Positions 8,465 to 17,497 of a DNA stretch of 64,000 bases are shown here, piece after piece. The position numbers were made by a program, and so were the translations under genes. The stretch's first letter is position 1. Every line of letters starts with the position of its first letter. The stretch is from contig JALCQM010000014.1 of NCBI GenBank assembly GCA_022651245.1, positions 1 through 64,000 of the forward strand, in the 5' to 3' direction. Source of the stretch: Lactobacillus sp. (lineage in GTDB: Bacteria > Bacillota > Bacilli > Lactobacillales > Lactobacillaceae). Below the pieces are notes generated by a model. The model was given only the letters and a program-made list of their open reading frames with translations. It searched no databases and was not told the DNA's origin.

Positions 8465-8935
8465 CTACAGGAGTTTTTCGATGGCTGGGATCATTTTCTC
8501 CGGATTCGTTTTAGGCGCGAACCGTTCGACGACGTTGCCTTGACGGTCAACTAAAAACTTGCAGAAATTCCACTTGATGGCTTCACCAAGGGCACCAGGC
8601 GCTGCATGTTTGAGAAATTGGAACAACGGGTCAGCATCGGGTCCGTTCACTTTGACGAGGGTATGCATTGGAAAACTGACACCATAGGTTAATCGGCAGG
8701 CTTCTGCCGCGGCACTGCCGGAATCGAGTTCTTGTTTGAATTGGTTGGAGGGAAAGCCTAAGACCATGAGCCCTTGGGCCTGATATTGCTGGTAAAGGGC
8801 TTCGAGTTGTGTGAATTGCGGCGCAAATCCGCACTTAGTGGCCGTGTTGACGATCACAAGCGGTTTGCCGCGGTAGCGAGACAGGGCATAAGTCTCACCG
8901 TTTTCTAGGGTTGTTGTGTAATCATAAAGCATCAT
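8465..8935 (-). CDS. Glutathione peroxidase family protein
   Basis: A thiol peroxidase that reduces hydroperoxides. The family motifs are NTATKCGFAPQF with peroxidatic Cys35, LGFPSNQFKQEL and the WNFCKFLV segment with the catalytic Trp/Asn. It has Cys rather than selenocysteine, as is usual in bacteria, where such enzymes often use thioredoxin. Two start codons lie in tandem (8935 and 8932); AAGGTGG upstream spaces slightly better with 8932. The gene appears monocistronic and is convergent with mvaS. A promoter TTGTAC, 19 bp, TATACT lies just upstream on the minus strand. Confidence 0.93.
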   Translation of the reverse strand: MMLYDYTTTLENGETYALSRYRGKPLVIVNTATKCGFAPQFTQLEALYQQYQAQGLMVLGFPSNQFKQELDSGSAAAEACRLTYGVSFPMHTLVKVNGPDADPLFQFLKHAAPGALGEAIKWNFCKFLVDRQGNVVERFAPKTNPEKMIPAIEKLL

Positions 8936-9075
8936 AACACCACCTTTTTTTCAGTATACCGCGTTGAATTCGATCGTGTACAATGTTTTTGCTTTTAAAC
9001 GGACGCTAGCGGCTTCTGGCTGGCCGGTATCGTGCTTCAGGAGCGGTAAGGGGACTTGTCCTATCAATTTAAAGC

Positions 9076-9534
9076 TTATAGACTCGCTTGTTTGTCCACT
9101 AATGCTTTCGTAAATGCCTCAAGGGCTTTGATGTCATCATCTTCAGGTGCTAGGTCGATTTTGACGTTTTCGGCCCCCTTAGTGGCGCCTGTTTTGGCGA
9201 ACGCTTTGGCAAAGTCGTCCACGCTGGTGCAAAAGTCGTCGTAGAAACGGTCGCCGGAACCGCAACAACCATAGACTTTTCCTTTAAGGTCAAGTTCTTC
9301 GAGATCTTCATAGAAATCGACGGCCTCATCTGGTAAGACGCCGTCACCGACATCAGAATAGGTGTAGGTCGCAACGACGCAAATATCCACGTCTTCAAAA
9401 TCCTCGGCATCGGCTTGTGAGACTTCAGTCGTTTCGACTTCGACGCCATACTTTTCAAACTCTTCTTCAACGATCCCTGCGATTTCTTCGTTGTTGCCAG
9501 TCATACTGGCGTATACGATTGCTGCTTTGGTCAT
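9076..9534 (-). CDS. Flavodoxin
   Basis: A small acidic FMN-binding electron carrier. The phosphate loop SMTGNNEEIA (residues 10-19), the aromatic YTYSDVGDG loop and the CCGSGDRFYDDFC segment place it in the long-known flavodoxin fold; 152 residues. GGAAGGAAG precedes ATG 9534. It is not next to an obvious partner oxidoreductase, so the electron donor and acceptor cannot be inferred from context. Confidence 0.93.
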   Translation of the reverse strand: MTKAAIVYASMTGNNEEIAGIVEEEFEKYGVEVETTEVSQADAEDFEDVDICVVATYTYSDVGDGVLPDEAVDFYEDLEELDLKGKVYGCCGSGDRFYDDFCTSVDDFAKAFAKTGATKGAENVKIDLAPEDDDIKALEAFTKALVDKQASL

Positions 9535-9618
9535 GGCGCTCTTCCTTCCTGGATATGGCCTAGCAATGCTTTGGCCGAATTTGCAACGGGTGGCGGCTCT
9601 TTTTTCGCCAACGAGACT

Positions 9619-9647
9619 ATTGTACCCGCAATTATGAACGGCGGCAA
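9619..9647 (-). promoter_or_regulatory. Flavodoxin promoter
   Basis: On the minus strand: TTGCCG (9647-9642), exactly 17 bp, TACAAT (9624-9619), about 85 nt upstream of the flavodoxin start. Confidence 0.65.
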
Positions 9648-9789
9648 TTGTTTCAGTATTGGGTCGGTATTCGTCCCATAAGATTTAAAAAAAGGGGCTA
9701 GGCGGGTAGAAATTGTCCGCTGAAAAATAGATTATGGTAGGATTGTAGCAGAGACCCAGGCGCTGTTGGCGCGAGGAGGAAATTAACGA

Positions 9790-10722
9790 ATGGCAAAATA
9801 CCTTGTCACCGGAGGAGCCGGTTTCATCGGTTCTAACTTAGTGGATACACTGGTTCAAGAGGATAATCAGATCGTTGTGGTCGATGATCTGTCGATGGGC
9901 TTGGTTGAGAACTTACCGCAATCAGATAAGGTCCGGTTCCTTGAGCATTCCATTACAGACCATGCGTTCATGCGGGCGTTATTGCAAGAGGAACACTTCG
10001 ATTATATCGTCTTGTTAGCGGCGATCGCTAGTGTGGCCGATTCTGTCGAACGGCCCTATGAAACCCACCAAGTGAATCAAGAAGCCAACCTGAACATTAT
10101 CGAGACCATCCGCCAAGAACAGCTGCCATTGAAGAAATTGTTCTTTGCTAGTTCTGCTGCCGTGTACGGTGATGATCCCGCCTTACCGAAACAAGAAGAG
10201 ATGGCGGTGAAGCCGTTGACGCAATACGCAGTGGACAAGTATGCGACTGAGCGCGCGATCATTAACTATTCGCGGTTATACGACCTGCCGTTTGTGGCTG
10301 TGCGCTTTTTCAATGTCTTTGGGCCTAAGCAAAATCCGTCCTCGCCCTATAGTGGGGTATTATCGATTTTGCTCAATGCCTTGACGCATGATTTGCCGTT
10401 CACTTTCTTCGGAGATGGTGGGCAAACCCGTGATTTCACTTTCATCAATGATGTCGTTTCAGCGATTGTGGGGCTGTTGCACACCCCTGAAGCAAAAGGT
10501 GAGGTCTTCAATATTGCCAATGGGCAACAGACGAGCTTGCAAGCAGTTGCGACCACGATGCAGCAAATTACCGGCAAGACGTTGGCTGTGAGTTACCAAG
10601 CAACGCGAGCAGGCGATATTCGCGATTCTTACGCGAACGTTGATAAAATCAACGCGTTAGGCTTCATGACGCACACCCCCTTAGCAGAAGGGTTGCGCGC
10701 TTATGTGGCTTCTGTCCAATAG
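9790..10722 (+). CDS. NAD-dependent sugar-nucleotide epimerase/dehydratase
   Basis: An extended short-chain dehydrogenase, similar to UDP-glucose 4-epimerase. The Rossmann motif TGGAGFIGS is at the N-terminus, SSAAVYG in the middle, and the catalytic pair is Tyr146/Lys150 in QYAVDKYATE. 310 residues is a little shorter than typical GalE (about 330), so another UDP-sugar or dTDP-sugar substrate is possible. AGGAGG precedes the ATG. It is a single gene with its own terminator, not embedded in a Leloir or capsule cluster. Confidence 0.88.
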   Translation: MAKYLVTGGAGFIGSNLVDTLVQEDNQIVVVDDLSMGLVENLPQSDKVRFLEHSITDHAFMRALLQEEHFDYIVLLAAIASVADSVERPYETHQVNQEANLNIIETIRQEQLPLKKLFFASSAAVYGDDPALPKQEEMAVKPLTQYAVDKYATERAIINYSRLYDLPFVAVRFFNVFGPKQNPSSPYSGVLSILLNALTHDLPFTFFGDGGQTRDFTFINDVVSAIVGLLHTPEAKGEVFNIANGQQTSLQAVATTMQQITGKTLAVSYQATRAGDIRDSYANVDKINALGFMTHTPLAEGLRAYVASVQ

Positions 10723-10726
10723 GCTC

Positions 10727-10755
10727 AAAGCCGCGGTTGACGCGGCTTTTCTTGT
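10727..10755 (+). terminator. Terminator after the epimerase gene
   Basis: A 7-bp GC-rich stem (10729-10735 with 10741-10747), a 5-nt loop, then TTTCTTG. Confidence 0.75.
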
Positions 10756-10812
10756 TTGTTGCGAGTGTGTTACACTATGTGATGCAGATAAAAAAATAGG
10801 AGATGCAAGCAT

Positions 10813-11631
10813 TTGATCACACTGAAATCAGAACGTGAAATAGAAGGCATGGCGAAGTCCGGCGCGATTTTGGCTGGCATGTTGGAAAAGCTTGAAGCGA
10901 TTATTCGGCCAGGGGTCTCAAGTTGGGAAATCGAAAAATTCGCGAATGAATGGATCGAATCGCATGGTGCTATCGCCGAAGAAAAAGGTGTTGAAGGCTA
11001 TAACTACGCGACTTGTGTCTCGATCAATGATGAAGTTGCCCACGCGATTCCGCGCAAAGGGTTGATCCTTCAAGAAGGCGACATTGTGGCGGTTGATACC
11101 GTGGTCAACTGGCAGGGGTATATGTCGGATGCTTGCCGTACCTATGCTGTTGGCAAGGTCTCGGCTAAGCGTCAAAAGTTAATGGATATCACGAAGCAGG
11201 CTCTTTATCTTGGCATCGAACAAGCTCAAGTCGGTAATCGGCTAGGAGATATCGGTTATGCGATTCAGCATTTTACTGAAGATGAGAATGGTTATGGTGA
11301 TGTGCGTGAACTCATCGGCCACGGCATTCAGCCAACGATGCACGAAAGCCCTAACGTTCCGCATTACGGTGATGCGGGGCATGGCTTACGCTTAAAGGCA
11401 GGGATGACGATCACCATTGAACCAATGATCACCACCGGCACCTGGAAAATTGCAGCCAAAGAAGTTCCTAATGAAGATTGGGAGTATTATGTGACGGCAG
11501 ATGGTTCCGATTGCGCTCAGTTTGAGCACACGATTGTGATCACCAATGACGGACCTAAGATCTTGACCAGCTACGATCCAGAATTTGACGCCAAATATTT
11601 GCTGGCCCCTGTGACTCCCGACGTCAAGTAG
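10813..11631 (+). CDS. map: Methionine aminopeptidase, type I
   Basis: Removes the initiator methionine from nascent proteins using two metal ions. The metal-ligand regions are seen in order: VAVDTVVNWQGYMSDACRTY (two Asp), ELIGHGIQPTMHE (His), TIEPMI (Glu) and FEHTIVIT (Glu). The insertion before the last Glu (SDCAQ region and the KEVPNEDWEYYVT segment) is like that of coccal Gram-positive enzymes. The start is a TTG at 10813 with AGGAG about 10 nt upstream. TACACT with an extended TG lies at 10771-10776. 272 residues. Confidence 0.95.
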   Translation: MITLKSEREIEGMAKSGAILAGMLEKLEAIIRPGVSSWEIEKFANEWIESHGAIAEEKGVEGYNYATCVSINDEVAHAIPRKGLILQEGDIVAVDTVVNWQGYMSDACRTYAVGKVSAKRQKLMDITKQALYLGIEQAQVGNRLGDIGYAIQHFTEDENGYGDVRELIGHGIQPTMHESPNVPHYGDAGHGLRLKAGMTITIEPMITTGTWKIAAKEVPNEDWEYYVTADGSDCAQFEHTIVITNDGPKILTSYDPEFDAKYLLAPVTPDVK

Positions 11632-11681
11632 CACCTAGCGGATTGCGAAAAAAGTAAAATCAGGTTCCGCGTCTCTCATAA

Positions 11682-11726
11682 AAACGCCACCGTCTACGAT
11701 TTCTTCAGTCGTGGACGGTGGCGTTT
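11682..11726. terminator. Bidirectional terminator
   Basis: An 18-bp stem with one wobble (11682-11699 with 11709-11726), flanked by A-run and T-run on either side. It serves map (+) and the convergent permease gene (-). Confidence 0.85.
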
Positions 11727-11753
11727 TGCTTTAGCCAATATGGCTGCTGTGGG

Positions 11754-12956
11754 TTATGGATCAACGACAGGCGCTTTTGCGGTCGGGGTTTGGTCATCGG
11801 CAACGTCTACGTCGCGAACCCCAAAAACGAGTATTCCTAGCGCGATCAATAACAAGCCGACGAACAAGCCGAAGACGCCTGAGATCCCGACTTTAGCGTC
11901 GAACAGCCAGCCGACTAGGAAAGGCCCGATTGTTGCGCCAACGCGACCGATCGACTGCGCAATGCCCATGGCGGTTCCCCGGATCAGTTGAGGAAATTGA
12001 CCTGGCGTTAAGGCAATCAAGGTGCCCCAAGCGCCAAGGTCGAAGAAAGAAAGGGCCGCACCGGCGATCAAGATCACGACGGTTGAATTCGCGGTGCCAA
12101 AAAGGAGACTGGCAACAATGGTGCCCGTTAAGTAGAGCCCCATGATCACTTTGCGGCTGATCTTGCGCATGAGCCAGGCTGCTAAGTAATACCCTGGTAG
12201 TTGGGCGATACTCATGGCCAGGGTATATCCCAACGAATTGACGATCGAAAACCCGCGCATGGTCAAGACGCTTGGCAGCCATAAAAAGATTCCATAATAC
12301 GTTAACATCACGATGAACCACATGAGGCTCAGTGAGATCAGTGGCTTGAGGTGTTGTGGTCGCACGACGACCGTGAACGGTGCGCGGTTGTCAGTGCTAG
12401 GAGTCGTCTCTTCTGGGAGGTGTTCGCGCAAAATAAAGGCGTACAAAGCGGCAATTAACGTCACGCCGACCGCGATCCGCCAGCCAAAGGCGGGCATAAC
12501 AAGGTAGGCAATCAAAGAAGCCACAATCCATCCCCAGGCCCAAAAACTATCTCCTAAGACGAGCATCTGGGAACGCTTGACGCCGTGGTAGTGGTCAGCC
12601 AGTAAGGTGGCAGCGACTGGCAATTCCCCTCCAAGGCCGATGCCCGTTACAAAGCGGATCGCCATGAACCAACCGACGTTTGGGGCGAAGGCTAATGCGA
12701 GGTTGCTCAGTGAAAAAAGGATCAAGGTGCCCATAAGCACTGGCTTGCGACCATAGGTGTCTGCTAGCCGGCCGCAAGCGACTGCGCCTAAGATCATGCC
12801 GATAGAGGTCATCGCACCCACTAGTCCTAACTGCGTGGCGCTAAGTTGCCACTCAGTTTTTAATAATGGCATGATGAACGAGAGTAAGGCGACATCCATG
12901 GCGTCGAAGAGCCAAGCGGTGCCGACGATCAATAATAAGTGTTTCGGGGTATGCAT
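11754..12956 (-). CDS. MFS permease, NiaP (niacin transporter)-like
   Basis: A 12-helix major facilitator permease of 400 residues. The N-terminal GTAWLFDAMDVALLSFIMP, GRLADTYGRKPVL loop and RFVTGIGLGGELPVAATL closely follow what I remember of Bacillus NiaP, which imports niacin; the broader family also includes aromatic acid and sugar porters. AGGAGGC precedes the ATG. Its promoter carries a perfect palindrome overlapping the -35 box, which fits vitamin-responsive repression. The substrate is inferred from similarity only. Confidence 0.85.
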   Translation of the reverse strand: MHTPKHLLLIVGTAWLFDAMDVALLSFIMPLLKTEWQLSATQLGLVGAMTSIGMILGAVACGRLADTYGRKPVLMGTLILFSLSNLALAFAPNVGWFMAIRFVTGIGLGGELPVAATLLADHYHGVKRSQMLVLGDSFWAWGWIVASLIAYLVMPAFGWRIAVGVTLIAALYAFILREHLPEETTPSTDNRAPFTVVVRPQHLKPLISLSLMWFIVMLTYYGIFLWLPSVLTMRGFSIVNSLGYTLAMSIAQLPGYYLAAWLMRKISRKVIMGLYLTGTIVASLLFGTANSTVVILIAGAALSFFDLGAWGTLIALTPGQFPQLIRGTAMGIAQSIGRVGATIGPFLVGWLFDAKVGISGVFGLFVGLLLIALGILVFGVRDVDVADDQTPTAKAPVVDP

Positions 12957-13013
12957 AATAGCCTCCTTAAATCATATAAAAGTCACCAAAACTTTTATTG
13001 ACGGTATGGCGAG

Positions 13014-13042
13014 AGTGTACGCGATATTGACACCCGTGTCAA
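13014..13042 (-). promoter_or_regulatory. Promoter with palindromic operator upstream of the NiaP-like gene
   Basis: Minus strand TTGACA (13042-13037), 17 bp, TACACT (13019-13014). The palindrome TTGACACCCGTGTCAA (13027-13042) covers the -35 box. The TGACAC/GTGTCA half-sites are reminiscent of NiaR (YrxA) operators controlling NAD-precursor uptake; that link is an inference. Confidence 0.6.
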
Positions 13043-13173
13043 GATATATTGAAATGTGTTCAATTTTAAAAACAATTTTATATGAAACCTGACTTATTAC
13101 TCTCGACAAAATTGGGTACACTAAAAGTAATTAGTGACCAATCGCGTATTCTATAATAGAAGGAAGGGATTTG

Positions 13174-14436
13174 ATGACCTCAGAAGCCTTAGCTGGATTA
13201 TTGGCAAAAAATCGCTTAGCATTTCGTCAATATGTGGATTATCCGCGGGTGCTGGAACGAATGCCGGAGTCAGCGGTCGACGAGGCGTTGGTGGATTTTT
13301 TGACCTTGTTAAGTGCGTTACGAACGGCGCCAGTGACCAAGTGGGACGCATTAACGTTGCGGTTGATGTTGACCGCGTTACGGCAGTTGTGTTTACGACA
13401 ATTACCGCAAGTCGCTGCGAAGTTGGAGGCGATATGTGGTGTTGGGCGGATCTATTTGCAGATGTTGGCCGCCAGCGGTCAGTTACGATTATCGCTCGAA
13501 ACCGTTCAACACATTATGGCGACAGAACGGCACTTGAGTATTGCGATGAGAGCTGTGGAGAAGGAAGCGGTGGGCGCAAAACTGAGGTGGCTGCGGCAAG
13601 AATTGTTACCGATGCAGGCGGTGAACGGTGCGTGGACAGCCCCTAAGTTGGCATTGCTTGCAGAAAAAGTTCCGGTTGGGCGATTGACGGATGACGATTT
13701 GGTCGAATGGGTGTCTACGCTTGACGTGCTCATGCAAGCCGAACATCACCAACGCTTCGATCAATGGCAGCCACAGGCGTTGACCGATGAACTACTAGGC
13801 GTGATCGTGATTGTTGGCGAGACGCAGCCGCAAACACTTGGACGGGTTTTGGGAGCGTGGGTGATGCTGCAGCAAGATATTACCCACCAGACGGCGAAAC
13901 AGTTACAGTTGGCATTAGCGCATGTTGAGCGCCGCTTAGCAGGGATTTTGGTGGCCGCGACACCGGCCGTTGAAGAATCTCAGGCCGTCGTGAATCTTGC
14001 GGCGACCTTTTCAGCGGCATTGTGGCAGCAGCGCCACGACTATGCCTTGCCAGATAGGGCCTCGCAAGCGGATGTTCAATACTGGACCAAGGATCTACTG
14101 ATCACGATCGCGACATGTGCCCATTTATTACCCTCTAACTGGCGGGCACCAGCAGTGGGGGAAGCTTGTACGGTCATCTTGCCGCAGTTACCTAGAGCGT
14201 CACGTATTAGCTTTTTGGCTTGTGTTCGCGGCTTAGTAAAGTTGGTGGCCCAGTGGTATGCGTTCATGCCGCTGCGCCAAGCACAAATCGTTGCTAGTCT
14301 TACCGTGTTGGAACGGGGATGGGCCAAACGTGAATGGCACGCGCCCAAAGTGGCGATCAAATTGCCTGATCAAAAAGCGCAGGTTATCGATTTGCAGCAA
14401 GCCAAAGCGCGCAGGGAGCAGCAACCGAAGGATTAA
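13174..14436 (+). CDS. Uncharacterised protein, 420 residues
   Basis: I do not recognise this family. The protein is soluble by eye: no signal peptide, no membrane segment. It is almost entirely helical in composition, rich in Leu, Ala and Gln, with amphipathic stretches (for example LLSALRTAPVTKWDALTLRL) reminiscent of helical-repeat scaffolds. The C-terminus is basic (QQAKARREQQPKD). AGGAAGGG lies 6 nt before ATG 13174; a TTG is directly in front. It is transcribed away from the NiaP-like gene and is separated by about 200 bp from the L,D-transpeptidase gene. No function is proposed. Confidence 0.75.
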   Translation: MTSEALAGLLAKNRLAFRQYVDYPRVLERMPESAVDEALVDFLTLLSALRTAPVTKWDALTLRLMLTALRQLCLRQLPQVAAKLEAICGVGRIYLQMLAASGQLRLSLETVQHIMATERHLSIAMRAVEKEAVGAKLRWLRQELLPMQAVNGAWTAPKLALLAEKVPVGRLTDDDLVEWVSTLDVLMQAEHHQRFDQWQPQALTDELLGVIVIVGETQPQTLGRVLGAWVMLQQDITHQTAKQLQLALAHVERRLAGILVAATPAVEESQAVVNLAATFSAALWQQRHDYALPDRASQADVQYWTKDLLITIATCAHLLPSNWRAPAVGEACTVILPQLPRASRISFLACVRGLVKLVAQWYAFMPLRQAQIVASLTVLERGWAKREWHAPKVAIKLPDQKAQVIDLQQAKARREQQPKD

Positions 14437-14587
14437 CAAAGAAACAATTGTCATCTAATTGAAATAATTGTATTATAAGGCTACAAAAATAGGCACCAAG
14501 GTGTTTAGGACCGTATTGTGGGTTTAATCATGATTGATGAGACGGGATTTTCGCAGTATCTTCACAAACTGATTTTAGAATTAGCCT

Positions 14588-14597
14588 GTGATACAAT
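14588..14597 (+). promoter_or_regulatory. Extended -10 promoter of the L,D-transpeptidase gene
   Basis: An extended -10 (TG-A-TACAAT) ending at 14597, with no good -35 box. It is 45 nt before the gene start. The gap 14437-14587 is AT-rich and holds nothing else I can support. Confidence 0.45.
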
Positions 14598-14641
14598 AAC
14601 GGCGAAACGCACTGCGACATTTTCGCAATCAAGGAGAAGAC

Positions 14642-16012
14642 ATGTCGATGAAGAACAAACGGGTTTTGCTAGGCGGCCTCGTTGCCGTTGCCGTGATTGC
14701 CATTGGTGGGTATGCGATGCGTAGCCACCATTATCAAGAACGCTTTTTGCCTAAGACCGCTGTATTAGGGGTCGATGTTAGCGGGCAAACCGTGGCGAAG
14801 GCGAACCAAACGCTCAGGACACATTTTACGACGAGTAAGTTGAAGTTAACTGATAACGGTAAGACCGTCGCGACTGCTTCGGGGACCCAACTCGGATTGA
14901 AGCGCGATTTTACCACACAACTTAAGAAATTGTTGCAGGATCAAAACCCGTGGGCCTTATCCGCAACGGTTCTGGCTAGTAGCGACGATAAACAGGCCTT
15001 GACTAAAGGCAACGCGCAGCTGGTGAGCTATAGCAAGACGACAGCTGACCAATTGAACCAAACGCGTCAGGCGCCGGTCGATGCCAAGGTGGTTGCGCAG
15101 TCTGGCCAGTTTGTGGTGCAAAAGGAAAAAGCAGGTAACCAGATCAATGCGGCAAAGCTAGCTACCGCAGTGACTCAGGCGGTCAGTGATGAAAAGCAAA
15201 GCGTCGACGTGGCGACCACCTACAACAAGCCACAAGTGACGTCAACTTCTGACACCTTGAAGAAAGCAGCAACGGCGCTTTCTAAGATTGCTGCGATCAA
15301 GGCGCAAGTCAAAGTCGAAAACCATGTGATTACGATTCCAACGAGTGACCTGCAAAGTTGGCTGAGCTATGATGGTGGCGTTCAGGTCAGTGAAACTAAG
15401 GTTGCGGCTTATGTGGCCAACTTAGCGAGCCAATACAATACCTATGGCACCTCCCGCAGCTTCAAGTCGACGAAGCGAGGCACGGTGACTGTTCCTGGCG
15501 GGACCTATGGCTGGTCGATCGCCGAGCAAACGACGGCCAAGGCGTTGATTGCTGCGATCAAGCAAGGGCAAGACTTTACGAAAGAGGTTTCGCACAGTGG
15601 GTCGGGCTACAATGAAGACGGCACTGACATCGGGAACACCTATGTTGAAGTCGATGTGACGAATCAGCACGAGTATTTCTATCAAAACGGGAAACTTGTT
15701 TTGGATTCTGCCGTGGTGACCGGCAAGCCTGGTCAGGATACGCCGCACGGGGTTGATTTCGTCTGGAGCAAGGAACGCAATAAGACGTTGAAGGGCTCTA
15801 ACGATGACGGCAGTGCCTATGCGAGCCCGGTTGATTATTGGATGCCGGTCGATTATACCGGGGTTGGGTTACATGACAGTTCCTGGCAGAAAAAGTATGG
15901 TGGCGATTGGTATAAGACGCACGGGTCCCATGGTTGTGTCAACAATCCGCCAAGCTTTATGGCCAAGTTATACGCGGCGGTTCCACTAGGGACGCCAGTT
16001 ATCATTTTCTAG
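14642..16012 (+). CDS. L,D-transpeptidase (YkuD domain)
   Basis: A membrane-anchored peptidoglycan cross-linking enzyme that can form 3-3 links and bypass penicillin-binding proteins. Order: a short cytoplasmic tail, one N-terminal membrane anchor (residues 8-25, VLLGGLVAVAVIAIGGYA), two regions resembling the PG_binding_4/VanW-type domain (about 40-310), and the YkuD catalytic domain with HGSHGCVNNP and nucleophile Cys432. AAGGAG precedes ATG 14642; a second ATG two codons later is possible. It is monocistronic and followed by a strong hairpin. 456 residues. Confidence 0.93.
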   Translation: MSMKNKRVLLGGLVAVAVIAIGGYAMRSHHYQERFLPKTAVLGVDVSGQTVAKANQTLRTHFTTSKLKLTDNGKTVATASGTQLGLKRDFTTQLKKLLQDQNPWALSATVLASSDDKQALTKGNAQLVSYSKTTADQLNQTRQAPVDAKVVAQSGQFVVQKEKAGNQINAAKLATAVTQAVSDEKQSVDVATTYNKPQVTSTSDTLKKAATALSKIAAIKAQVKVENHVITIPTSDLQSWLSYDGGVQVSETKVAAYVANLASQYNTYGTSRSFKSTKRGTVTVPGGTYGWSIAEQTTAKALIAAIKQGQDFTKEVSHSGSGYNEDGTDIGNTYVEVDVTNQHEYFYQNGKLVLDSAVVTGKPGQDTPHGVDFVWSKERNKTLKGSNDDGSAYASPVDYWMPVDYTGVGLHDSSWQKKYGGDWYKTHGSHGCVNNPPSFMAKLYAAVPLGTPVIIF

Positions 16013-16026
16013 CGTTGCGAAATCAG

Positions 16027-16075
16027 CGCCTTCACCTGACGGTTCGTTCCTTGAATCGGCGGGTGAGGGCGTTTT
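16027..16075 (+). terminator. Terminator after the L,D-transpeptidase gene (shared-core family)
   Basis: A 19-bp imperfect stem (16027-16045 with 16053-16071) followed by TTTT. Its apex, GTTCGTTCCTTGAATC, matches the hairpins at 8358-8402 and 47035-47095. Confidence 0.75.
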
Positions 16076-16201
16076 GCGTCTGGTACATGGTGATTGGTGC
16101 CTGTTGTGGCCGCTTTTTTAGCGCTTGAAGCCGTGGTATCATAACGGTTAAACTGTTGTGGCGGAGTTCTTTGACCCGTCACAAGGATCGGGGGCACAAG
16201 C

Positions 16202-17497
16202 TTGGACTATCAGTCAAGCGTTACATTTATTCATCAACAGCCACGGTTGGCAAAGGATGGGAGCCATGACCGCATCAACGCGTTGTTGGCAGAACTTGGC
16301 CATCCTGAGCGGCAACAGCGGTATGTTCATGTTACGGGCACGAACGGGAAAGGGTCAGTCGCCAATGCGATCGCCCATATTTTAGAAGCGAGCGGCTTGA
16401 CGGTCGGCTTATTCACCTCGCCGTTCATCATGCGCTTTAACGAGCGGTTTATGCGCGATCACGTGCCACTGGCCGACGATCAGCTGGCCGCTGCGGCAAC
16501 GGTGACGAGGGCCGCGCTAGAACGGTTGCAGGCCCAGACGGCCGGGTTTGTGGTGACGGAATTCGAGTTTATCACGGCCATGGCGTTGTGGGTATTTCGT
16601 CAAGCTAAAGTGGATGTGGCCGTGATCGAAGTCGGGATCGGCGGCAAGGAAGATTCAACCAATGTGATCACGCCTCAAGTTTCAGTGATCACGAGTGTTG
16701 GGTTGGATCATCAAGCCTTGCTCGGGAACACTTTAACTAGCATCGCCACTCATAAGGCGGGGGTCATCAAGTCTGGTATTCCAGTTGTGACGGGGGCGTT
16801 ACCGCCTGAAGCCGAAACCGTGGTCGCCGATCAGGTCACCGCAACGGGTAGTTCTTGGTGGCAATGTGGCCGTGATTTCACGGTTAGTTCGGGGCGGGTC
16901 TTCGATTGGGGTCAGCACTTTGATTATCAAGATGAAGCGGGTAAAATGCCTGACATCGAAGTCCCATTAGTCGGCACGTATCAACCGGGCAATATGGCCG
17001 TTGCGATCCGTGCCGCTAAAGCATACGCTACGGCGGTCGCTTGGCCACTATCGACTCGTGAGATCCGTCAAGGATTGGCGGCGAGTGTTTGGCCGGGACG
17101 GATGGAGAAAATCAGTACAGAGCCTTTGATCATTTTGGACGGGGCGCATAATCCGCAGGGGGTACACGCCCTGTTGCAGACGATGACGCAATTGTTTGGC
17201 CAACAAGAGGTCACAGTCATTGCGGGCGTCTTGAAAGACAAAGACGTCACGACAATGGTTGACGCTTTAGGCCGAGGGCCACATCGTCTGTGGGTGGTGC
17301 CGGTACCGGGGACGCCACGCGCGACCGCAGTGCAAGATTATCCCGCCACGGTTCGGCATTTTGCTCAGTGGCAAGAAGCTTTGGCGGCACATTTGCAGAC
17401 GCATGCTGATGAACCGTTAGTCGTGACGGGGTCACTGTATTTGGTGGCGGCGGTGCGACAAGCGTTGTGCGGACAGGAGGTAGACCATGATCGCTAA
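16202..17497 (+). CDS. folC: Folylpolyglutamate synthase / dihydrofolate synthase
   Basis: An ATP-dependent Mur-ligase-family enzyme that adds glutamate to folates. The P-loop GTNGKGSVAN (residues 41-50), the VIEVGIGGKEDSTNV block and the LDGAHNPQG motif of the C-terminal domain are clear. The start is a TTG at 16202, with GGGGG 8 nt upstream, giving MDYQSSVTFIHQQPRL, as expected for the family. Its last 11 bases overlap the HAD gene. 431 residues is normal. Confidence 0.94.
   Translation: MDYQSSVTFIHQQPRLAKDGSHDRINALLAELGHPERQQRYVHVTGTNGKGSVANAIAHILEASGLTVGLFTSPFIMRFNERFMRDHVPLADDQLAAAATVTRAALERLQAQTAGFVVTEFEFITAMALWVFRQAKVDVAVIEVGIGGKEDSTNVITPQVSVITSVGLDHQALLGNTLTSIATHKAGVIKSGIPVVTGALPPEAETVVADQVTATGSSWWQCGRDFTVSSGRVFDWGQHFDYQDEAGKMPDIEVPLVGTYQPGNMAVAIRAAKAYATAVAWPLSTREIRQGLAASVWPGRMEKISTEPLIILDGAHNPQGVHALLQTMTQLFGQQEVTVIAGVLKDKDVTTMVDALGRGPHRLWVVPVPGTPRATAVQDYPATVRHFAQWQEALAAHLQTHADEPLVVTGSLYLVAAVRQALCGQEVDHDR

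Noticed and set aside
8303-8554. Plus-strand open frame of 83 codons after mvaS
   Set aside because: It runs through a perfect terminator hairpin and the antisense of the peroxidase gene, and has no ribosome-binding site.
13152-13157. TATAAT just before the 420-residue protein gene, taken as its -10
   Set aside because: Transcription would start inside the ribosome-binding site, leaving too little leader for it to work.
14518-14724. Plus-strand open frame of 68 codons before the L,D-transpeptidase gene
   Set aside because: It spans the promoter and start of that gene in another frame, without a ribosome-binding site.
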